Assembly (NCBI GenBank): GCA_002686675.1
Contig: NYYF01000017.1
Location: 2,401-8,017 of the forward strand
Origin: Fidelibacterota bacterium
Lineage (GTDB): Bacteria; Marinisomatota; Marinisomatia; Marinisomatales; UBA8229
Direction: 5' to 3'
DNA length: 5,617 nt
A model generated the notes under the pieces. The model was given only the letters and a program-made list of their open reading frames with translations. It had not been told where the DNA came from and did not search any database. The first letter of the stretch is position 1, and each line of letters starts with the position of its first letter. The translations under genes were made by a program, and so were the position numbers. Of this stretch, positions 1-5,617 are shown piece by piece.

Positions 1-531
1 TCTTGTCATAAATGCCAGTTAGGGGATGCACGAACAAAATTTGTTTTTGGCGTAGGAGATCCAAAAGCGGATTTATTATTAGTCGGAGAAGCACCGGGAG
101 TTGATGAAGATCGACTTGGTGAACCATTTGTAGGTCGTGCCGGGAAATTATTGGATAAAATTTTAGACGCTATTCACCTCAACAGAACAAAAGGTGTGTA
201 TATCTGCAATGTTTTGAAATGCCGTCCTCCGAACAATCGGGATCCATTACCTTCTGAAGTTGATCAATGCGAACCATATCTCCAGCATCAAATTCGCCTT
301 ATTAAACCTCAGTTGATTGTAGCGTTAGGGCGGGTCGCAGGGAAAACTCTTTTAAAACAAGATATTCCGTTAAAGGCTATGAGAGAGAAAATTTATCATT
401 ATGAAGAAATCCCTTTGATTGTCACCTACCATCCTGCAGCTCTTTTAAGAAACTCAGGATTTAAAGCACCAACGTGGAAAGATTTTCAATGGATTCAATC
501 AATCCTTGATGGAGAAACGAATATTGGCTAA
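1..531 (+). CDS. Uracil-DNA glycosylase, family 4 (4Fe-4S), 5'-truncated by window edge
   Basis: This enzyme removes uracil, arising from cytosine deamination or dUTP misincorporation, from DNA and so starts base excision repair. Frame 1 is open from base 1 to the TAA at 529-531, giving 176 visible residues with no start codon in view. The four cluster cysteines of family 4 are present: C2 and C5 (CHKC), C74 (in LKCRPP) and C90 (in DQCEPY). Motif A reads GEAPGVDED at residues 29-37, followed by GEPFVGRAG, which helps form the uracil pocket. The second active-site motif is HPAALLR at 144-150. Because the CxxC pair normally sits near the N-terminus of the core domain, probably only a short N-terminal part is missing, although some members carry a longer extension. 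A TTG at 151 is in frame but falls after motif A and is not the true start. The 3' end overlaps dnaB, suggesting co-transcription. The family assignment is firm; substrate range is inferred. Confidence 0.93.
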   Translation, partial: SCHKCQLGDARTKFVFGVGDPKADLLLVGEAPGVDEDRLGEPFVGRAGKLLDKILDAIHLNRTKGVYICNVLKCRPPNNRDPLPSEVDQCEPYLQHQIRLIKPQLIVALGRVAGKTLLKQDIPLKAMREKIYHYEEIPLIVTYHPAALLRNSGFKAPTWKDFQWIQSILDGETNIG

Positions 532-1891
532 AAATAACCAATCAGAAATTTTGAATGTCCAGCCCCAGGCCTTGGAGGCAGAACAAGCTGTTTTAGGGTC
601 GATGCTCATCAGTAAAGAAGCTGTCAGCAAGGTTTTACAATGGATTTCATCAGAACATTTTTATAAAGAAGCTCATGCGAAGATTTTTTCTACGATGATT
701 GTATTATTCAATGAAAATGAACCAGTTGATACCATCTCTGTAACCGACCGATTAAAGAAGAATAAGGAACTGGAAGCAGTTGGAGGTGCATATTACATAA
801 CTGGATTGGTTGAATCTGTACCTACCGCAGCGAATGTAGAAAGTTATGCCAAAATAGTGTTGGAAAAAGCTGTATTACGCAGGCTGATTTATCTTGCCCA
901 TGATATGTCCAAAGAAGCTTATGATGATCGCCAAACAGTTGATGATATACTGGACAGTGCTGAGCAATCTATTTTTACTATCACCCAGAACCGTTTAAAA
1001 GGCGGTTTTAAACATATTGAACCCATTCTTCATGAATCATTTGAACAGCTTGATGCCATTAGTTCGAAAGCGGGATCTGTAATCGGAGTCCCATCTGGCT
1101 TGATTGATTTGGATGCGATGACAGCTGGTTTTCATCCTGGTGATCTAGTGATCATCGCAGGCCGTCCAGCAATGGGAAAAACCTCACTTGCTCTTTCAAT
1201 AGCACGAAATGCCGCAGTTGATCATAAGGAAAGTGTTGGATTCTTCAGTCTGGAAATGGGTGATCATCAGATTGCCATGAGGCTTCTTTGTGCAGAATCA
1301 AAGGTGGACAGTCATCTTGTCAGGACGGGCAATCTCCCGAAATCTCAGTGGAAGAATTTGAGTATTCATGTGGGAACATTAGCAGAGGCACCTATTTACC
1401 TGGATGATTCACCTGCGATTACCGTACTCGAATTACGAGCTAAGGCCCGGAGATTAAAAGCAGAACATGATGTAAAAATGATTATTGTTGACTATCTTCA
1501 GTTGATGCAAGGTCCAAAAGGTGTTGAGAGTCGTCAGCAGGAAATTTCTATTATTACCCGCTCTCTCAAGTCTCTTGCAAAGGACCTAAAAATTCCAATT
1601 GTGGCTCTCTCCCAATTGTCGAGAGCAGTTGAAAGTCGAAGTGATAGACGTCCTCAATTGTCGGATCTTCGTGAAAGTGGGGCGATTGAACAAGATGCAG
1701 ATGTTGTTATGTTTTTATATCGTCAATGGGTATACTCTCGGGAAGATCAAGACAGAGGTAAAGCTCAAATAATAATCTCCAAACAGCGAAATGGACCTAC
1801 TGGCACTGTCAATGTAACATTTATTGACCGTTTTGCTCGATTTGAGAATATGTCTGTTTACGAGAGTGAAGAAGCTGAAGTACCCTTCTAA
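509..1891 (+). CDS. dnaB: Replicative DNA helicase DnaB
   Basis: DnaB is the hexameric ATP-driven helicase that unwinds DNA at the replication fork and binds DnaG primase. From ATG 509 the protein has 460 residues, normal for the family. The N-terminal DnaB_N domain spans about 18-120 (ALEAEQAVLGSML near its start) and a linker leads to the RecA-like domain from about 190. Visible motifs are Walker A GRPAMGKTS (218-226, K224 and T225), FFSLEMG around 246-252, Walker B MIIVDYLQLM (D328), SQLSRAVESR (368-377), LRESGAIEQDADVVMFLYR (387-405) and KQRNGPTG, whose R427 matches the arginine finger. No intein or insertion interrupts the domain. The start is uncertain: ATG 509 has no Shine-Dalgarno sequence, whereas TTG 524 (MAKNN) has GGAG nine bases ahead and shortens the overlap with the glycosylase gene from 23 to 8 bases. 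TTG 506 is a less likely third option. The C-terminus is acidic and ends in VPF. The stop overlaps the Rel start by one base (TAATG). Confidence 0.96.
   Translation: MEKRILAKNNQSEILNVQPQALEAEQAVLGSMLISKEAVSKVLQWISSEHFYKEAHAKIFSTMIVLFNENEPVDTISVTDRLKKNKELEAVGGAYYITGLVESVPTAANVESYAKIVLEKAVLRRLIYLAHDMSKEAYDDRQTVDDILDSAEQSIFTITQNRLKGGFKHIEPILHESFEQLDAISSKAGSVIGVPSGLIDLDAMTAGFHPGDLVIIAGRPAMGKTSLALSIARNAAVDHKESVGFFSLEMGDHQIAMRLLCAESKVDSHLVRTGNLPKSQWKNLSIHVGTLAEAPIYLDDSPAITVLELRAKARRLKAEHDVKMIIVDYLQLMQGPKGVESRQQEISIITRSLKSLAKDLKIPIVALSQLSRAVESRSDRRPQLSDLRESGAIEQDADVVMFLYRQWVYSREDQDRGKAQIIISKQRNGPTGTVNVTFIDRFARFENMSVYESEEAEVPF
511..514 (+). promoter_or_regulatory. Possible Shine-Dalgarno GGAG for an alternative dnaB start
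   Basis: GGAG lies nine bases before TTG 524, a good spacing for ribosome binding. It would place the dnaB start at MAKNN rather than at ATG 509, which overlaps this same GGAG and has no such motif upstream. Because the other genes in the window lack clear Shine-Dalgarno sequences, the motif could also be chance. Confidence 0.4.
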
Positions 1892-4089
1892 TGCCGAATC
1901 CCCTTTCCAAACTTATTCCTTACGTGGTAGGTGAATTCCCGAAACCTTTTCTAAATCTGTATGAAAAAATGGTTATTCCTAAAGATACCAACGGAAAAAC
2001 CATAAAGGAGTTTTTATGGAAAGCGTATGAATTTGGAACGGTCAGACATCAAGGCCAGAAACGTCGCTCAGGGAAACCATATTTCAGTGATCATTGTCTT
2101 CAAGTAGCAAATATTTTAGCAAAATGGAAAATGGATCATATTACTGTCATGGCTGGGCTCCTTCATGATACTCTTGAAGATACTGATACAACCTTAAAAG
2201 ACTTAGAGGACTGCTTTGGCGAGGATATTACTAGGTTAGTTGACGGAGTAACCAAACTTGGAAATATTGCATTTTCAAGCCAACAGGAAAAACAGGCAGA
2301 AAATTTTATGAAACTTCTGCTTTCAGTAGCAAAGGATCTCCGTGTCATTATTATAAAGTTTGCCGACAGACTTCACAACATGCAAACCATTGGATATATG
2401 TCAAAACTGAAGCAACGTCAAATTGCCAGGGAAACCAATGATATTTATGTTCCTTTAGCGCACCGTCTCGGAATGGCTTCGGTGAAATGGGAATTAGAAG
2501 ACTGGGTATTACAAACGCTACATAAAAAATCCCATTTAGAAATTGATTCAAAACTAAAATCAACAAAGCGGCAGCGATCACGTTATATAAATCAAGTTAT
2601 TAGCCCCATTAAAGAAGAGTTGAAAAAATATCAAATCCAGGTAGATATCTATGGAAGATCAAAATCCCATTCATCTATTTATAGAAAAATGATTGCAAGA
2701 GGGAAAACATTCGAGGAAATTTATGATCTCTTTGCTATCCGAATAATTGTCGAAAAGGTAGAGCAATGTTATCTTACCCTTGGAATTATTCACCAGGTTT
2801 ACTCACCGATCCAAGAAAGATTCAAAGATTTCATTGCTATGCCTAAATCAAATGGATATCAATCTATTCACACAACTTTAATTGGTCCTCGTGGGCACAT
2901 GGTGGAAATCCAGATTCGAACCAGAGAAATGGAACAAACAGCAGAAATTGGGGTAGCCGCTCATTGGAGATATAAAGAAGGTAAAACTGTTTCAGCAGAT
3001 TTGGATTCAAATGTGAAGTGGCTCCGAGAATTGGTAACTATACTTCAGAATGAATCCAGTGATCCCAAAGAATTTATGAATCTTTTGAAAATAGATTTGT
3101 TTGATAATGAAATTTTTGTTTTTACCCCCAAAGGAGATTTAATTCAGCTTCCTCTGAATGCTTGTCCGATTGATTTTGCATTTCAAATCCATACCCAAGT
3201 TGGTTTGAGTTGTCTTGGTGCTAAAGTTAATCATAAAGTAATTCCACTTAATACAATCCTGAAAAATGGAGATATGGTAGAGATTCTTACAAGTAAAAAT
3301 CAGCAGCCCAGTTATGGATGGTTGAAATTTGTCACCACATCCAAAGCGCGGACTAATATTAGTCGCTTCCTCTGGAAAAATGAAAAAAAGGAAAGTGTAA
3401 AGATTGGTACGGAAATTCTTGGGAGAACGCTTAGAAAACTTAAGCAGTTTAAACTCTTGAAAACGATTAGGGAATCTTACGAAATATGTGGGTACAACTC
3501 AACTGAGGCTCTTTTAGGAGCTATTGGAAATGGATCTATCACCGTTCGAAATATTGTCAAAAAAATTCGACCACTAAATGAAAATGTATTGGAAGAAGAA
3601 AAAGAGGAATCAACTGAAAATTTTATTGATTTTGCCCGGTCATCTGCAAAAGGGATTAAACTTCAGGGGATTAAAAACTTGATGGTTAATTTTGGAAAAT
3701 GTTGTTCCCCAATTCCAGGTGATGATATGATTGGATTTATAACACGAGGCAGGGGAATTACTGTTCACCAAACATCCTGTAAAAGCCTTCCATTATTAAG
3801 TGGAGATTCTGATCGGTTGATTCCGGTAGAATGGAATGTGAGTAGAAAAGATTTATTCGCTGTTCAAATCAAAATTGTTTGTGAAGATCGAAAAGGTAGA
3901 TTAAAAGAAATAACCGAGTGTATCGCAGGTGAGAATATTAATATTACAAGTGTTGATGCAAAAGTAAAAGACGGAGTGGGTATTACACTCTTTGTTATTA
4001 AGATTAATAATTTGCGTCAATTGGATAGAGTAGTCCGGAAACTAACTAAGATCGATGGAATTGATTATGTAGAGAGGAAGGGGCGATAA
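1891..4089 (+). CDS. rel: Bifunctional RelA/SpoT-type (p)ppGpp synthetase/hydrolase (Rel)
   Basis: Long RSH enzyme of the stringent response: it transfers pyrophosphate from ATP to GDP/GTP to make (p)ppGpp and hydrolyses it again. The 732 residues give the full domain series. The HD hydrolase domain (about 45-200) keeps the metal ligands H68, H92-D93 and D159, plus E96-D97. The synthetase domain (about 250-365) has GRSKSHSSIYRKM, D279 in IYDLFAIR, the R310-F-K-D313 motif, KSNGYQSIH and E339 in VEIQIRT. The basic RFKD motif is the form found in bifunctional enzymes, unlike the acidic ExDD of RelA. The TGS domain (about 403-466) includes H434, matching the residue that contacts the tRNA CCA end in RelA. 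A helical region follows, then the conserved-cysteine domain (C604-C605, H626, C630) and an ACT domain (about 655-728). All key residues are present, so both activities are expected; I infer ribosome-linked control from the C-terminal half. The ATG overlaps the dnaB stop in TAATG with no Shine-Dalgarno, pointing to translational coupling. The name rel fits a single bifunctional enzyme; relA or spoT would be other labels. Confidence 0.95.
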   Translation: MPNPLSKLIPYVVGEFPKPFLNLYEKMVIPKDTNGKTIKEFLWKAYEFGTVRHQGQKRRSGKPYFSDHCLQVANILAKWKMDHITVMAGLLHDTLEDTDTTLKDLEDCFGEDITRLVDGVTKLGNIAFSSQQEKQAENFMKLLLSVAKDLRVIIIKFADRLHNMQTIGYMSKLKQRQIARETNDIYVPLAHRLGMASVKWELEDWVLQTLHKKSHLEIDSKLKSTKRQRSRYINQVISPIKEELKKYQIQVDIYGRSKSHSSIYRKMIARGKTFEEIYDLFAIRIIVEKVEQCYLTLGIIHQVYSPIQERFKDFIAMPKSNGYQSIHTTLIGPRGHMVEIQIRTREMEQTAEIGVAAHWRYKEGKTVSADLDSNVKWLRELVTILQNESSDPKEFMNLLKIDLFDNEIFVFTPKGDLIQLPLNACPIDFAFQIHTQVGLSCLGAKVNHKVIPLNTILKNGDMVEILTSKNQQPSYGWLKFVTTSKARTNISRFLWKNEKKESVKIGTEILGRTLRKLKQFKLLKTIRESYEICGYNSTEALLGAIGNGSITVRNIVKKIRPLNENVLEEEKEESTENFIDFARSSAKGIKLQGIKNLMVNFGKCCSPIPGDDMIGFITRGRGITVHQTSCKSLPLLSGDSDRLIPVEWNVSRKDLFAVQIKIVCEDRKGRLKEITECIAGENINITSVDAKVKDGVGITLFVIKINNLRQLDRVVRKLTKIDGIDYVERKGR

Positions 4090-4099
4090 GTAGAGAGGA
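4069..4099 (+). repeat. Short direct repeat GTAGAGAGGA at the rel-ruvX junction
   Basis: The 10-mer GTAGAGAGGA occurs at 4069-4078, in the last codons of rel, and again at 4090-4099, directly after the rel stop. The copies are 21 bases apart and partial similarity continues for a few bases after each. Both are purine-rich and resemble Shine-Dalgarno sequence, but the second copy ends 24 bases before the ruvX GTG, too far for normal use. It could be a small tandem duplication or chance in AG-rich sequence. Confidence 0.4.
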
Positions 4100-4123
4100 T
4101 GAGAAAAATCCAGATAATAATAG

Positions 4124-4540
4124 GTGGGTAGATATTTAGGAATTGACAATGGAGAAAAGCGGGTTGGATTAGCCCTGTCCGACCCATTAAAAATCATAGC
4201 TACTCCTTTCAGGACTCTTCTAGTTCATAATACAAATCAGGTAATCCGAGAATTGGATAAAATAATTGATGAACAGGATGTAGAATTAATTGTTGTTGGA
4301 AATCCCCTAGGAATGAAAGGGCAACAAACAGCTCAGACAAAACGAGTAATTGAGTTTACAGATAAACTCAGGGACATTGGATATAAAGTAATGCTTGAAG
4401 ATGAACGGTTATCTTCCGTATCAGCAAAACGTGTAATGATTGAGCAGGAAATCAAAACAGGATATAATAAAGAATTAATTGATCAAATAGCTGCGGCGAT
4501 TATTCTCCAACAATTTTTGGACAAGCAATCGAGAATGTAA
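4124..4540 (+). CDS. ruvX: RuvX/YqgF family RNase H-fold nuclease (putative Holliday junction resolvase)
   Basis: A 138-residue protein of the YqgF family, the usual family length. Members have an RNase H-like fold; they are annotated as Holliday junction resolvases and in E. coli are also linked to 16S rRNA 5'-end maturation, so the physiological substrate here is unproven. The expected motifs are all visible: GIDNGEKRVGLALSD (6-20) with catalytic D8, VVGNPLGMKGQ (57-67), the E/D-rich LEDERLSS (91-98), and the C-terminal D120 in IDQIAAAIILQQFLD. N9 replaces the aromatic residue commonly found after the first Asp, which is not a catalytic position. GTG 4124 is chosen because an in-frame TAG at 4121-4123 lies directly upstream and the family signature begins at once. 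No Shine-Dalgarno sequence sits at normal spacing. A ten-codon ORF (4099-4131) ends over this start. The gene follows rel by 34 bases and precedes lnt closely, consistent with one operon. Confidence 0.93.
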   Translation: MGRYLGIDNGEKRVGLALSDPLKIIATPFRTLLVHNTNQVIRELDKIIDEQDVELIVVGNPLGMKGQQTAQTKRVIEFTDKLRDIGYKVMLEDERLSSVSAKRVMIEQEIKTGYNKELIDQIAAAIILQQFLDKQSRM

Positions 4541-4568
4541 GTATGGCCTATTTTTACAAAACTTATTT

Positions 4569-5617
4569 TTGTCTTTAATTTTTCATTTACCTTCTTGGCA
4601 GTTAGCCATCCTATCAGGCATATTGATTGGCTTGGCTTATCCCCCTCTTCATCTTGGTTTTTTAGCTTGGATAGGGTTCGTACCTCTCATTTCTATCTTT
4701 TTAAATGAAAGCTCTTCCTCTGTTGCGAAGTATTCTTTTCTTTCTGCAATTACTGCTAATTTCATTTCACTATACTGGATAGGGCTTAATAGCGGAGCAG
4801 GATTTATTCCCGTATTTGCTTCTCTTATTGGAGCTATCCTTTACCTTGCCCTGTTTTGGACTGTTCTTGGATTTCTACTTTCGAAAATTCATTCTTGGAC
4901 GAGAAAAGGGTTGTTTATCTTTCCCTTTCTTTGGGTTTCCATGGAATGGTTTAGGAGTTTTGGACCGTTGGGGTTTCCGTGGATAAATCTCGCATTGACA
5001 CAAACATCTTATTTGCCGCTAATTCAAATGGCAGATTATGGTGGAGGTTATGGAATATCTTTTTGGATTATTTTCTTAAATGTAATTGTATTCCTGATTG
5101 TTACATCGCCTGTTAAGAATAGAAAAATGTGGATACTGCCATTTGGATTAATCTTAAGTTTGTGGATTATTGGATCTATCCGGATTTCCTTAATATCAAA
5201 CCAAACTGAGGAATTGAACTTTGATGTCGCAGTAGTTCAACCGAATATTGATCCGAACCAAAAATGGGAACGGGACCACCGACAGGAGACATTCGCAGTT
5301 ATGCATGATTTATTGAATGAAGCAACACAGCTTCAGCCAGATTTGGTTTTATGGCCCGAAGCAGCAGTACCTTCCAATCTTCGTTTATCCCTTTCCGACC
5401 GGAGACCTATTCAGAATAAAGTGGTAGCATCTGGAATTCCCCTATTGTCTGGGACAGTTGATCACACTGTAAATCAAAATGGAGAAAAAGAATATTATAA
5501 TGGTTCAATAATGATGTACCCAGATGGAAATATACAAATGTACCACAAAGTTCATTTGGTCCCTTTTGCAGAATACATTCCGTTTTCAAGATATTTTCCA
5601 ATATTGAGAAAACTAAA
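4569..5617 (+). CDS. lnt: Apolipoprotein N-acyltransferase Lnt, 3'-truncated by window edge
   Basis: Lnt is an inner-membrane enzyme that adds the third acyl chain, from phospholipid, to the N-terminal cysteine of lipoproteins after Lgt and LspA have acted. The frame stays open to the window end, giving 349 residues without a stop. The N-terminal part is strongly hydrophobic, with likely membrane segments near 11-45 (two), 54-75, 80-105, 115-127, 162-180 and 188-208. The conserved loop FRSFGPLGFPW lies at 128-138. The periplasmic carbon-nitrogen hydrolase domain starts near 217 (DVAVVQPNIDPNQKW). E264 in LWPEAAVP and K327 in YHKVHLVPFAEYIP match the first two residues of the Glu-Lys-Cys triad; the cysteine would lie beyond the window. 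LVPFAEY replaces the commoner LVPFGEY. TTG 4569 is the first standard start after the in-frame stop at 4488-4490 and has no Shine-Dalgarno; the next, TTG 4623, would cut into the first membrane segment. ATG 4543, two bases after the ruvX stop, is in another frame. Identity is secure, the start is not. Confidence 0.9.
   Translation, partial: MSLIFHLPSWQLAILSGILIGLAYPPLHLGFLAWIGFVPLISIFLNESSSSVAKYSFLSAITANFISLYWIGLNSGAGFIPVFASLIGAILYLALFWTVLGFLLSKIHSWTRKGLFIFPFLWVSMEWFRSFGPLGFPWINLALTQTSYLPLIQMADYGGGYGISFWIIFLNVIVFLIVTSPVKNRKMWILPFGLILSLWIIGSIRISLISNQTEELNFDVAVVQPNIDPNQKWERDHRQETFAVMHDLLNEATQLQPDLVLWPEAAVPSNLRLSLSDRRPIQNKVVASGIPLLSGTVDHTVNQNGEKEYYNGSIMMYPDGNIQMYHKVHLVPFAEYIPFSRYFPILRKL

Noticed and set aside
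151..531. A separate short gene starting at TTG 151
   Set aside because: The same frame is open back to base 1 and contains the CxxC pair and motif A of family 4 uracil-DNA glycosylase, so TTG 151 is internal.
2163..2348. 61-codon open frame on the minus strand
   Set aside because: It lies wholly within the conserved HD hydrolase domain of rel, and its translation shows no recognisable domain.
2351..2581. 76-codon open frame on the minus strand
   Set aside because: It lies opposite well-conserved Rel sequence and looks like a shadow frame; its hydrophobic start reflects the reverse complement of coding sequence.
4090..4123. Possible terminator or promoter between rel and ruvX
   Set aside because: I see no stable hairpin with a T run and no convincing -35/-10 pair in the 34 bases.
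5407..5601. 64-codon open frame on the minus strand
   Set aside because: It is antisense to the Lnt hydrolase domain, where the + strand encodes the conserved lysine motif.
1..5617. A novel defence, mobile or RNA-based system
   Set aside because: All long coding frames belong to well-known housekeeping families with intact motifs, and there are no repeats, integrase, transposase or large intergenic regions to host one.

Overview
The window holds five genes, all on the + strand and packed tightly: the 3' end of a family 4 (4Fe-4S) uracil-DNA glycosylase, the replicative helicase gene dnaB, a full-length RelA/SpoT-type (p)ppGpp synthetase/hydrolase, ruvX (yqgF), and the 5' part of lnt (apolipoprotein N-acyltransferase). 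The first and last genes run off the window edges. I see no rRNA, tRNA, CRISPR array, mobile element, convincing terminator or internal promoter. No stretch over about 35 bases lies outside a gene.

Layout: the glycosylase ends at 531, inside the first codons of dnaB. dnaB ends at 1891 in a TAATG overlap with the Rel start. Rel ends at 4089, and a 34-base purine-rich spacer leads to ruvX, which starts on GTG. ruvX ends at 4540, and lnt follows in a new frame, with its first usual start codon (TTG) at 4569. The same orientation, overlaps and short spacers suggest a single transcript, whose promoter would lie upstream of the window.

The organism is a bacterium with AT-rich DNA. Lnt is typical of bacteria with an outer membrane and three-step lipoprotein maturation, so a diderm is likely. 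Shine-Dalgarno sequences are weak or missing before most starts, and a lone long Rel with both catalytic halves fits lineages outside the gamma- and betaproteobacteria. An uncultured marine or FCB-type lineage (for example Marinimicrobia-like) is possible, but that is a low-confidence guess.

Functionally the block joins DNA maintenance (uracil excision, replicative unwinding, RuvX), the stringent response (Rel) and envelope lipoprotein maturation (Lnt). These are all housekeeping roles. I found no evidence for a previously undescribed system. The points worth a second look are small: a pair of overlapping mini-ORFs before the non-ATG starts of ruvX and lnt, an SSB-like acidic tail on DnaB, and local departures from consensus in Rel.
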